From the NCBI GenBank assembly GCA_951812895.1, contig OX638333.1, positions 2,894,001 to 2,958,000 of the forward strand: a stretch of DNA of 64,000 bases. Reading direction: 5' to 3'. Origin of the DNA: an uncultured Roseovarius sp. GTDB taxonomy: Bacteria; Pseudomonadota; Alphaproteobacteria; Rhodobacterales; Rhodobacteraceae. How positions within the stretch are numbered: the first letter of the stretch is position 1; each line of letters opens with the position of its first letter. A program made the position numbers and the translations under genes. This document shows, one piece after another, positions 38,022 through 46,380 of the stretch. Below the pieces are notes generated by a model that did no database searches, was not told the origin of the DNA, and was given only the letters and a program-made list of their open reading frames with translations.

Positions 38022-39362
38022 TCAATGCTGGTAAGCCTGTTCGACCTGATAGGCAAAGCGGAGCAGCCGGGCGTCTGATCCTTTGGGCCCAGTGATATGC
38101 AGGCCGACCGGCAGACCATCAGATGCGGTGCCGAAGGGGATAGAGATCGAAGGCAGCTCCAGCATCGGGGTGAGCGTCGTTGTGCACCAGTCTTCAGTAA
38201 TATCAGCATCCGCAATCTCGGCCGGAAAGGCGAGGCCCGAAGTGGTCGGCCAGAGCGCGAAGTCATAGGTTTCGAAAAAGGCGGTAACTGTGGCCCAGAC
38301 CTGTGCGCGCACGATCTGATATCTGATGAGCTGGTCCAGCGTCGCAGTTTCATACTCGGCACAGGCGGTGTGAAAGGACGGGGTGGCTTTGGCCATGTCC
38401 GGTTGCATCAGGTGTTGGACGTGACGCGCTGACATCAGGCGAACGAGGCCGGCATAGGGCATAAGCGGGGACAGGTCCGGCTCTGCGTCATCAACCTGCC
38501 AGCCCATGTCAGTGCAAAGATCACGTAAGGGAGAAAGGGCCGAGATGATAGAAGGGTCGGTTCGCACACCGAACGGTGCGGTCGTGAAGCTCAGCCGCGC
38601 CGGGTTGGGCGCGTCGCGCAGGCCCGCCAGCATGGGTTGTTCGAACCATGAGCCGAGGGGTTGGCTGCGCGTATTTCCCTGCATCACTTCAAGCATCAGG
38701 CAGAGGTCAGACATGGTTCGGGCCATTGGCCCGGGGATGGACAGCCCGTCAAATGGCGCAGGGTTTGGGTGGTAGGGGACGAGGCCGCTGGTTGGCCGAT
38801 AACCGACAACACCGCACCACGCCGCAGGGCTGCGCAGGGAACCGGCAAGGTCAGAGCCATCGGCAAGATGCACCATATTTGCGGCAAGTGCGGCGGCAGA
38901 GCCGCCTGAACTACCAGCGACGGTTCGGTCGGGATTGTGCGGATTGCGGGTGACTCCGGTAATGTTGTTGGTGGTCTGGCCGGAAAAGGCAAATTCCGGG
39001 GTGTTTGTTTTGCCAATGATCACCGCCCCCGCAGCCCGCAGCCGGGCCACGTGCAGAGCATCGAAATCGGGGACGTGGTCCGCGTAACTGGCAGAGCCCC
39101 AGGTGGTGCGCAGGTTTCGGGTCTCAAAGATATCCTTGATGGCGATAGGGATGCCATGCAGGGGCCCGACAAGGGCGGGCATCTGATCAAGTTCTGCCGC
39201 GCGTGCCTCTGCCGCATCCCAGTCGAGGGTGATAAAGGCGTTTACCTGTGGATTTCGGTTCTGGACGCGGTCGTGGCAATCGCTCAGCGCTTGCCGCGCC
39301 GACACCTCACCACGTTGCAATGCGGCGGCTAGGTCAGTGGCGGTCAGATCGCAAAGGGACAT
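38022..39362 (-). CDS. Amidase (amidase signature family)
   Basis: 446 residues. The catalytic Ser-cisSer-Lys elements are present: Lys in IAIKDIFET (~residue 74), the Gly/Ser-rich VAGSSGGSAAALA (~residues 148-160), and the nucleophilic Ser in DLAGSLRSPAA (~residue 175). The family splits amide bonds in many substrates; GatA itself is unlikely because no gatB or gatC is nearby. It is 26 nt downstream of the aldo/keto reductase gene and probably co-transcribed with it. Confidence 0.88.
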   Translation of the reverse strand: MSLCDLTATDLAAALQRGEVSARQALSDCHDRVQNRNPQVNAFITLDWDAAEARAAELDQMPALVGPLHGIPIAIKDIFETRNLRTTWGSASYADHVPDFDALHVARLRAAGAVIIGKTNTPEFAFSGQTTNNITGVTRNPHNPDRTVAGSSGGSAAALAANMVHLADGSDLAGSLRSPAAWCGVVGYRPTSGLVPYHPNPAPFDGLSIPGPMARTMSDLCLMLEVMQGNTRSQPLGSWFEQPMLAGLRDAPNPARLSFTTAPFGVRTDPSIISALSPLRDLCTDMGWQVDDAEPDLSPLMPYAGLVRLMSARHVQHLMQPDMAKATPSFHTACAEYETATLDQLIRYQIVRAQVWATVTAFFETYDFALWPTTSGLAFPAEIADADITEDWCTTTLTPMLELPSISIPFGTASDGLPVGLHITGPKGSDARLLRFAYQVEQAYQH

Positions 39363-39388
39363 GGCGGTGTCTTTGATTGGGGCAGGGT

Positions 39389-40432
39389 TCAGTACGGCAT
39401 TGGATGCGCTTTGTGCGCTGTATCAATTTCTTTCAGAACCTCATCCGAGAGGGTGACATCGGCACTGCCAAGGGCCAGCACAAGCTGTTCCTGCGATGTT
39501 GCGCCGAAGATGGCAGAGCATGTGAAAGGCCGCTGTATCACCCACGCCAGCGCCATCTGTGTCGGGTCGAGCCCGTGCCGTGCCGCGATGTCGAGATAGG
39601 CCGCAACGGTTGGAAAAACCCGGTCGGTGATGCGCCCGCCCAGATTGGCAACATGGGTCATGCGCGACCCAGCAGGCACCTGGCCGTTCTGATACTTGCC
39701 GGTCAGCAATCCGGCGGCGAGCGGTGAGAAGGCCAGAAGTCCCACATCTTCGTTTGCCGTAAGCTCGGCCAGATCGGTGTCATAGAGGCGACAGAGCAGG
39801 GAGTATTCGTTCTGGATCGACGCCATGCGCGGCCCGGCACCGAGGTCGGATTGATGGATCCACTGGGCAGTGCCCCATGCGCTTTCGTTTGACAGCCCAA
39901 TATGACCGATTGTACCGCGCTCAACCTCGCGTCCGAGGGCGCCGAGCGTATCCTGAATGTGGGCAATGGTGTCGTTGCGGTTCTGACCCGAGGGATCATA
40001 GTGCCAGTTCTGCCGAAACATGTAGCTGCCGCGGTTGGGCCAGTGCAGCTGATAGAGGTCGATGTGATCGGTCTGCAGCCGTCGAAGTGAGCCTTCGACG
40101 GTTTCTGCAATTGTAGCTGACGAGATCGGCGCACCGTCCCGAACATGGCGCATACCCGCGCCGGAATGTTTGCTGGCCAGTACGATGTCGTTGCGGCGAC
40201 CGGATTTGGCGATCCAAGTGCCGATGATCTCTTCTGTACGACCCGTTGTTTCGGCGAGGATCGGGTTGACCGGGTACATCTCTGCCGTATCAACAAAGTT
40301 CACGCCGTGGGCCAGTGCAGTGTCGATCTGGGCGTGGCCTTCGGCCTCGGTGTTCTGGCTACCCCATGTCATGGAGCCGAGGCAGAGCGTGCTGACCTCG
40401 ATCCCGGTACGTCCGAGTGGTCGTGTCTGCAT
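39389..40432 (-). CDS. Aldo/keto reductase (Tas-like)
   Basis: 347 residues forming the NADPH-dependent AKR barrel. The catalytic tetrad region is visible: Asp and Tyr in FVDTAEMYPVNPI, Lys in VLASKHSG and His in LYQLHWPNRG. The motif NEYSLLCR and the C-terminal cofactor region (GATSQEQLVLAL) fit Tas/YajO-like members. The start at 40432 has GGGAGA 8 nt upstream, and an upstream frame to 40558 is not supported. Substrate unknown; it is transcribed with the amidase gene. Confidence 0.9.
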   Translation of the reverse strand: MQTRPLGRTGIEVSTLCLGSMTWGSQNTEAEGHAQIDTALAHGVNFVDTAEMYPVNPILAETTGRTEEIIGTWIAKSGRRNDIVLASKHSGAGMRHVRDGAPISSATIAETVEGSLRRLQTDHIDLYQLHWPNRGSYMFRQNWHYDPSGQNRNDTIAHIQDTLGALGREVERGTIGHIGLSNESAWGTAQWIHQSDLGAGPRMASIQNEYSLLCRLYDTDLAELTANEDVGLLAFSPLAAGLLTGKYQNGQVPAGSRMTHVANLGGRITDRVFPTVAAYLDIAARHGLDPTQMALAWVIQRPFTCSAIFGATSQEQLVLALGSADVTLSDEVLKEIDTAHKAHPMPY

Positions 40433-40571
40433 ATTGGTATCTCCCTCGTACAATTCGTGTATCAACCTAGCTGTTTCTGCAGGGGCGTCACCCTCAAATT
40501 CCGCACAAGGCTGACGCAGCTGTGATGGATGAGTGATGGGACATTCCTCAAAAGGCAACTATGTCAGGTGA

Positions 40572-41129
40572 ATGATTCGATTTGCATTTGTTTTTTTGTG
40601 CCTGAGCAACGTGATGGCTTGGGCCGCCCCGGAACGGTATGAGCTGGATGCCGCCCGGTCACAGGTGGCGTTCACCTATGTTCTTGCCGGCAACGAAAAA
40701 AAGGGCCAGATGCCGGTTCAGGCGGCTGACCTGCAGATTGACCTGCGCGATATCTCGGCAAGCCAATTTTCAGTCACGCTAAACGCACGCCGCGCCAAGG
40801 CGGGGTTTGTGATTGCCAGCGAGGCGATGAAAAGCGCCAAGGTTCTGCATGCCGCAAAGCATCCCACGATAGAATTTCGATCTACCCGTATAGAAGGAAC
40901 CTTGAGCGGTGCGCGGATCACCGGCGATCTGACGATCCGGGGCGTGACGAAGAGCGTTGTTCTGTCGGCCAGCCTGCATCGGCAGCAGGGCACAGCCGCG
41001 GGTGATCTGGACCGGTTGGAAATCCTGTTGACCGGGTCGGTCAACAGATCTGCCTTTGGTGCAGATGGATATTCTGATCTGGTGGGCGACCAGATCAATC
41101 TGTCCATTCTGGCCAGAATCGAGAAATAA
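40572..41129 (+). CDS. YceI-family periplasmic protein (second copy)
   Basis: 185 residues with a signal peptide (residues ~1-18, ending AWAAP). The YceI fold is shown by YELDAARSQVAFTYVLAG, HPTIEFRSTRIEG and the ITGDLTIRGVTKSVVLSA segment. The proteins at this locus and at 36286 share the family motif but are clearly divergent in sequence, so they are paralogues with possibly different ligands. It is divergent from the aldo/keto reductase gene and 79 nt before an MFS gene. Confidence 0.87.
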   Translation: MIRFAFVFLCLSNVMAWAAPERYELDAARSQVAFTYVLAGNEKKGQMPVQAADLQIDLRDISASQFSVTLNARRAKAGFVIASEAMKSAKVLHAAKHPTIEFRSTRIEGTLSGARITGDLTIRGVTKSVVLSASLHRQQGTAAGDLDRLEILLTGSVNRSAFGADGYSDLVGDQINLSILARIEK

Positions 41130-41208
41130 CCAGAGCTTGCAAAAAACGACATGGGTTTGTCGATTATGCACGACACACGGAATGTGACGGTGTCATGTTG
41201 GTGCTGTT

Positions 41209-42444
41209 ATGCGAATGCTGATCTCTTTTGCCGCGTTGTTTTTGTCTGTTGTCCTGATGCAGCTTTCATCCGGTGGTGTGGGGCCGCTGGATGCGTTGTC
41301 GGGCTTGGCGCTGCACTTTACGACTGCCGAAATCGGACTGTTGGGGTCGGCGCATTTCCTGGGCTTTTTCATCGGTTGTTGGTGGGCGCCGCGCCTGATG
41401 GGAAGTGTGGGGCACTCGCGTGCGTTCGCCGCCTTTACCGCAGCGGGAACAATTGGGTTGATGGCGCATATGCTGGTGATCGATCCTGTGGCCTGGGCGG
41501 TGATGCGGGTAGCGTCGGGGATCTGTGTGGCCGGGTGCTACACGGTTATCGAGGCATGGCTGCAATCCAAGCTGACCAATGAAACCCGGGGACGTGCGAT
41601 GGGCGTGTACCGGATCGTCGATATGGGCGCATCGCTGATGGCGCAGATGCTGATTTCTGTATTGGCACCAGCATCTTACGTATCTTACAATCTGCTGGCG
41701 CTGTTGTGCTGTGCCTCGCTGCTGCCGCTGACTTTGACAAAGGTGAAACAGCCCGAAACGCCGAAAGCCCCCCGGCTGCGACCGATGCTGGCGATCCAGT
41801 GTTCGCCGTTGGCTGCGGCGGGGGTGGTTGTGGCCGCACTGTCGAGTGCAACGTTTCGGATGGTCGGCCCGCTATATGGGCAGCAGGTCGGGCTGCAAAT
41901 CGAGCAGATTGCCTGGTTCCTGGCCTCTTTCGTGCTGGGCGGAGCGCTGGCGCAGTACCCGGCGGGATGGCTGGCGGATAAATTTGACCGGCGGCATGTG
42001 CTGATCGGGTTTTCGATGGCGGCGATTGTCAGCTGTATTGTGACCGCGTCACTGCAGGACCTGACCACCACGGGCGTAATGCTAACCGCATTTTTCTTTG
42101 GCTTCACATCCTTCCCGATCTTTTCGGTGTCTGCCGCGCATGCCAATGATTTCGCTGACAGCAATCAACGGGTAGAGCTGTCGGCGGCATTGATGTTTTT
42201 CTATGCGCTTGGGGCCATTGCGGCGCCGTTGGTGGCGTCGAACCTGATTGCATGGTTTGGACCGTCAGCGATGTTCATGATGATCGCGGCGGGGCATGGA
42301 TTGCTGATCCTGTTTGGTATGACGCGGATGCTGGCCCGCAAGACGCACAAAGAGCGTACCCCCTATATCTGGACCCCGCGCACGAGCTTCGTATTTGGCC
42401 GCTTGCTGAGGCGGGGCCGGAACGGGGATGGGGAAGACAAATAA
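41209..42444 (+). CDS. MFS transporter (YcaD-like)
   Basis: 411 residues with about 12 membrane segments in two halves separated near residue 190. The N-terminal MFS motif region is GSAHFLGFFIGCWWAPRLMG. The second half has a characteristic AGWLADKFDRRHVL loop. The gene resembles YcaD-type permeases whose substrate is unknown. The IS element lies 52 nt downstream of its stop and has not damaged it. Confidence 0.83.
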   Translation: MRMLISFAALFLSVVLMQLSSGGVGPLDALSGLALHFTTAEIGLLGSAHFLGFFIGCWWAPRLMGSVGHSRAFAAFTAAGTIGLMAHMLVIDPVAWAVMRVASGICVAGCYTVIEAWLQSKLTNETRGRAMGVYRIVDMGASLMAQMLISVLAPASYVSYNLLALLCCASLLPLTLTKVKQPETPKAPRLRPMLAIQCSPLAAAGVVVAALSSATFRMVGPLYGQQVGLQIEQIAWFLASFVLGGALAQYPAGWLADKFDRRHVLIGFSMAAIVSCIVTASLQDLTTTGVMLTAFFFGFTSFPIFSVSAAHANDFADSNQRVELSAALMFFYALGAIAAPLVASNLIAWFGPSAMFMMIAAGHGLLILFGMTRMLARKTHKERTPYIWTPRTSFVFGRLLRRGRNGDGEDK

Positions 42445-42495
42445 CACCAGAGAAAATCGCTCGGACATTATTGGGTCTAATGGCTGCATCGCGGA

Positions 42496-42513
42496 GATAG
42501 TGTTGAAAAAGTC
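42496..42513 (+). repeat. IS terminal inverted repeat, left
   Basis: GATAGTGTTGAAAAAGTC; matches the reverse complement of 43995-44012 with one mismatch (A/G at position 13). Confidence 0.88.
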
Positions 42514-42570
42514 TGTTGATTGGTTGCTGGTGTCCTGATTCACTTGTTTTGAGAGTGGGAGGGCGCGGCG

Positions 42571-43941
42571 ATGATGGGACCGAGGCAGGTGGCGCAAGGT
42601 GCGTTGTTTTATGAGTTCTCAATCGAAGAGTTCGTGCCGCAGGATCACCCGATGCGTGGGATTGATCGCTGCCTTGATCTTACCGAAGTGCGCCCAATGC
42701 TTGCGCCGTATTACAGCTCGCATGGTCGTCCGTCGATTGACCCTGAGCTGCTGATCCGCATGCTGCTGTTGGGATACTGCATGGGCATCCGCTCCGAGCG
42801 GCGGCTTTGCGAAGAGATACATGTCAATCTGGCGTACAGGTGGTTTTGCAAGCTGGACCTGGCCGATCCGGTGCCTGACCATTCGTCGTTCTCAAAGAAC
42901 CGTCATGGCCGTTTCCGGGAGAGCGGATTGTTCCGTCATTTGTTCGAGACAGTTTTGCAGCGCTGCATGGATGAAGGTCTTGTCGGTGGCCACAGCTTTG
43001 GCGTTGACGCCAGCCTGATACCCGCGAATGCAAACCAGACACGCGGCATTGATAACAAGGAAGGCCTGCCACCTGAACTGACCTCTCGTGTTCTGGACGA
43101 GTACCTCGAAACGCTGGATGATGCCGCATTCGGCGCGTCCACCAAAGTCGTCCCCAAATACATATCACCTGTCGATCCCGCTGCACGCTGGACAGGCGCA
43201 GATGGCGGGGCAGCCTTCTTTGCCTATTCCACCAACTATATGGTGGATTTGGACAATGCGGTGATCGTGGACGTGGAACCTTCGGTTCCGATCCGAACCG
43301 CTGAGGCGTTTGCCGCACGGCGCATGATCGACCGGATCACAGACCGCTTCGACATGACACCAGACAAACTGGTTGGCGATACGGGCTACGGGTCAGCAGA
43401 GATGCTGGGATGGTTGGTGGAAGAGCGTGGCATCGCTCCGCACATTCCGGTCTGGGACAAATCGAAACGGACGGACGGGACGTTCTCACGAGAAGATTTT
43501 GTTTATGACCCCGCGACCGACAGCTACACCTGTCCGGGCGGCAAGGTATTGCAGACCTATCGCCGGAACTTCTCAACGCCACGAAAAGCAAATGGCGGCA
43601 AAGACGGCTTCATCAGATACCGCGCCTCCAAACATGACTGCGACATATGCCCTTTGAAACCGCAATGCTGTCCGAAAGACAACGGGAGACGCCTGATGCG
43701 CTCTGTGCACGAAGCTGCTCGAGACGTCGCACGCGATATCCGAAAAACCGACGCTTACATGACCTCATTCATTCAGAGGCGGAAAGTCGAGATGCTCTTC
43801 GCCCATCTGAAGCGATACATCGGAGTGCGGATGATGCGACTTCGAGGACCTAAAGGCGCATATGAACAGTTCCAGCTAGCAGCCACGGCACAAAACCTCA
43901 GGAAACTCGCAAAACTGGCCCCTACACCAGCCCCCACATGA
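42571..43941 (+). CDS. IS1182-family transposase
   Basis: 456 residues, full length. The N-terminal DUF772-type region (FSIEEFVPQDHPMRGIDR, then HGRPSIDPELLIRMLLLGYCMGIRSERRL) is typical of IS1182 transposases. The DDE catalytic core includes Asp in FGVDASLI, Asp in LVGDTGYGS and a C-terminal glutamate region. A zinc-knuckle-like cysteine group (CDICPLKPQCC) lies near residue 360. No stop or frameshift interrupts it. The start may be either of two consecutive ATG codons at 42571 and 42574. Confidence 0.92.
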   Translation: MMGPRQVAQGALFYEFSIEEFVPQDHPMRGIDRCLDLTEVRPMLAPYYSSHGRPSIDPELLIRMLLLGYCMGIRSERRLCEEIHVNLAYRWFCKLDLADPVPDHSSFSKNRHGRFRESGLFRHLFETVLQRCMDEGLVGGHSFGVDASLIPANANQTRGIDNKEGLPPELTSRVLDEYLETLDDAAFGASTKVVPKYISPVDPAARWTGADGGAAFFAYSTNYMVDLDNAVIVDVEPSVPIRTAEAFAARRMIDRITDRFDMTPDKLVGDTGYGSAEMLGWLVEERGIAPHIPVWDKSKRTDGTFSREDFVYDPATDSYTCPGGKVLQTYRRNFSTPRKANGGKDGFIRYRASKHDCDICPLKPQCCPKDNGRRLMRSVHEAARDVARDIRKTDAYMTSFIQRRKVEMLFAHLKRYIGVRMMRLRGPKGAYEQFQLAATAQNLRKLAKLAPTPAPT

Positions 43942-43994
43942 AGAAGGGGCGCGTCACCCCAAATCTCGACAGCCGCCAAACCAGCCAAAACATC

Positions 43995-44012
43995 GACTTC
44001 TTCAACACTATC
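43995..44012 (-). repeat. IS terminal inverted repeat, right
   Basis: Reverse complement begins GATAGTGTTGAAGAAGTC, pairing with the left end with a single mismatch; followed by the CGGA target duplicate. Confidence 0.88.
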
Positions 44013-44031
44013 CGGACTTAGCTGCCGTTCG

Positions 44032-44577
44032 TCAATCCAGCTTCACACCATCCGATATTCGAAAGTTCTGGATTGCACCCATCACATCCAACTCGACAAT
44101 TTGCTCCTTGATTTCGAAACTCCAAGGCGGCTCTACAAACGTAGACCACAGTTTTTTGCCGGACTGCTCCCAGACACCAAACTCCAGTTCAGCAGACATC
44201 AATATATATGATCCCGATTCGCTCCAACCCCAAAAACCGCCGTCGGTTTCATCCTCCCAAAGCCTGACTTTCTTTTCGAGATCGTAGCATAATAGGCGTT
44301 CACCCGCCCCTAAGAAAATAAGCGAAGTATCAGGAACCACAAGAAATCCTGGACTAAAGGTTTGTCGATGATCTTGATACCTTTGGGCGATTATCACAGA
44401 TGGCCAGCCGCTTTTTGTTACGCCGTTACAAACACCTAGAAAGAGAAATCGTCCTTCGTCATTGTTAACGTCAATCTGATCTACAAATTCTGCGTTCTTA
44501 AGGTACGAAGTAAAGATCGAGGGCAGGCTTCCATCCTCTATCCGCAACTCCCAGTCTTCCATCTTAATTGAAATCAC
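44032..44577 (-). CDS. Hypothetical protein
   Basis: 181 residues, rich in Trp, Glu and aromatic residues, with repeated beta-strand-like segments (LLCYDLEKKVRLWEDE, GFWGWSESGSYILMSA, FGVWEQSGKKLWSTF) like single blades of a propeller. No signal peptide or known domain is recognised. Its GC is lower than that of the neighbours, and it lies beside an IS element, both consistent with transferred DNA. The stop is 20 bp from the IS end, so the gene is not broken. Confidence 0.6.
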   Translation of the reverse strand: MISIKMEDWELRIEDGSLPSIFTSYLKNAEFVDQIDVNNDEGRFLFLGVCNGVTKSGWPSVIIAQRYQDHRQTFSPGFLVVPDTSLIFLGAGERLLCYDLEKKVRLWEDETDGGFWGWSESGSYILMSAELEFGVWEQSGKKLWSTFVEPPWSFEIKEQIVELDVMGAIQNFRISDGVKLD

Positions 44578-45003
44578 TTGTTGCTCTCCAGATGTACTTG
44601 CGACTTTAGGGCAGTGAAACGGATGAAGCAGAATAGGTCAACTTGGGCTCAAACCGATCAATTGAAAGTTTGCATTGCTTCGAAGGTACCAAGTCGGTCC
44701 AACGCAAAATCCAGCGCCCAATTCCTGTCCGAAATCAAGGCGCGCAGTGCCGCCGGACGGCACCTGACCGCACCATGAGCGGGTGTTCTTGCAACGGTGG
44801 TCATCCGCACATACATGCAATGTGGTGGGGCGGGTTTAAATTGAGAAATATGTAAATGTAGTTGTTCCCGATTCGGGCCTGTGACGGAGAGTTGTCGTTC
44901 GGAGTGTTGATTTTCGGTGTTATTCAGCGCGCATTAGCGCCGGCGATGCCAAGCAAAATTTTTGGCAAATCGAAAACAGATTCTGGTGAACGAAATTGTT
45001 CCT
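44578..45003. other. Gene-free region
   Basis: 426 nt between the hypothetical gene and the DUF1127-like gene. It contains only short unsupported open frames. I see no repeat, tRNA or terminator that I can defend; this is likely decayed or accessory DNA near the insertion sequence. Confidence 0.4.
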
Positions 45004-45210
45004 CTAAATCGGTTCGTCATCGGACAGACCGATATCTTCTAACAGATGTGGAGAGGTTTCTTCTAATCTGACCAAGTCTTCCTCCATCTTCCGTTTCCTG
45101 TGGTGTTCTGGCAGTTTTGAGCTAAAAAAGCTGATGGCATCTCGGATCTTATGCAATTTTCTGAACAGAGACCTTAAGTGAACCTCTGGGTGATGAGTAT
45201 CTGAAAACAT
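45004..45210 (-). CDS. Small DUF1127-like protein
   Basis: 68 residues, basic N-terminal half and acidic end. The C-terminal HLLEDIGLSDDE resembles the end of DUF1127 small proteins (typical pattern L..DIG.), whose known members bind RNA or affect phosphate and stress responses. AGGAAAG lies 5 nt before its ATG at 45210, supporting a real gene. It is divergent from the LysR-type regulator gene, which may control it. Confidence 0.62.
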   Translation of the reverse strand: MFSDTHHPEVHLRSLFRKLHKIRDAISFFSSKLPEHHRKRKMEEDLVRLEETSPHLLEDIGLSDDEPI

Positions 45211-45323
45211 TTGCTTTCCTGTGATTTTTGTTTCTTTTCTTGTTACATATTGGGTATTGCTACGCTTGCTTTCAAATCAAGATTTCTCCTATTCTGGAGT
45301 AGAAAAACTAATCCAAGTGAAAA

Positions 45324-46244
45324 ATGAGATTACCATCACTTAACGCACTCAGAGCCTTTGAAGCGGCAGCTCGTCACAACGGGTACATTGCCGCGGCGGA
45401 CGAGTTATTTGTCACGCGCGGTGCAATCAGCCGGCACGTAAAACTGTTGGAAGAGCATCTGGGCGTGAAATTGTTCCGGCGAAACCACAAAGGTGTGGAA
45501 TTGACCGCTGCGGGCCGGGAATTGTTACCGGTCCTGACAGAATCCTTTAGGGCGGTGGCCCGTCAATGTGAAAGCATATCCTCCAACGCTTCGGAGCTGA
45601 GGATAATTTGCCCTCCGGCTCTGTCTATCCGCTGGCTTTTCCCCATTTTGGAACAGTTTCGAGAGATGCACCCTGAAATTCGCGTTCGCCTCACTACAGA
45701 TTTCTACGGAGAAAAGGGGTTTGATACCTCGGAATATGATCTTGGGATTTCTGTCGAAAACCTACCTGGTCGGTCGCCCAATATCGTGACACACCCTTTG
45801 TTTCCGTCAATCCTGTCGCCCGCCTGCGCACCTAGCCTTTTGGAAGGTGGTAAATCGATTTCTGCGCCAGAGGATATCGTGAATTTCAAGCTTCTGCATG
45901 AAAGCCCAAGGCGGGAAGATTGGGCCACTTGGGCACACGTATTTGACGTCAAAGAGATTGATCCCAGTAGTGGTGAAGCTTTCCCAAATCTGGATATGGC
46001 CACCAAGGCAGCCGTGATGGGATCAGGAATTATCATGGCAGATCTGGCGCTGTGCCGGGAAGAGATTGAGCAGGGCACTCTTGTGCTGCCACTGGGGCAT
46101 ATGAAGTGCGAAGAACCGTATGGGCAATATTCTCTCATTGGGCCGCGCGACAGGTGGAATGACCCAAAAGTACGCAGATTCAGAGACTGGGTCGTTGGCA
46201 AAGTGAACGCTGATGCGCTGAAACGTACATCAGAAGTCAAGTGA
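45324..46244 (+). CDS. LysR-family transcriptional regulator (GcvA-like)
   Basis: 306 residues. The winged helix-turn-helix at residues ~5-62 (LNALRAFEAAARHNGYIAAA, followed by the RGAISRHVKLLEEHLGVKLF recognition helix) and the substrate-binding domain from ~88 onward are clear; sequence details resemble the GcvA branch. The adjacent divergent DUF1127-like gene is its most likely target because LysR regulators commonly act on divergent neighbours. Inducer unknown. Confidence 0.9.
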   Translation: MRLPSLNALRAFEAAARHNGYIAAADELFVTRGAISRHVKLLEEHLGVKLFRRNHKGVELTAAGRELLPVLTESFRAVARQCESISSNASELRIICPPALSIRWLFPILEQFREMHPEIRVRLTTDFYGEKGFDTSEYDLGISVENLPGRSPNIVTHPLFPSILSPACAPSLLEGGKSISAPEDIVNFKLLHESPRREDWATWAHVFDVKEIDPSSGEAFPNLDMATKAAVMGSGIIMADLALCREEIEQGTLVLPLGHMKCEEPYGQYSLIGPRDRWNDPKVRRFRDWVVGKVNADALKRTSEVK

Positions 46245-46380
46245 GATCAGGTCTGTTCGCATCTTCGGCGCTCCCTTGCAACGACCGAACCCACCGAGGT
46301 CAGTGGGATTTCCGAAAACCGGTGGCCCTTGGACGGGACATGTTCTAAAGCGGATACGGAACTGATGAAACGGGGCGGAT

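Larger units (their letters stand above)
42496..44012 (+). mobile_element. IS1182-family insertion sequence, intact
   Basis: 1517 bp. The terminal inverted repeats begin GATAGTGTTGAA at both ends and match in 17 of 18 positions. The element is flanked by CGGA on the left (42492-42495) and right (44013-44016), a 4-bp target duplication. It encodes one full-length transposase. The intact ends and open frame suggest recent insertion and probable activity. The target lay between the MFS gene and a hypothetical gene, 20 bp from the latter's stop. Confidence 0.9.

Noticed and set aside
38022-39362. Calling the amidase gatA
   Set aside because: gatB and gatC are absent here, and the pairing with an aldo/keto reductase suits small-molecule metabolism better.
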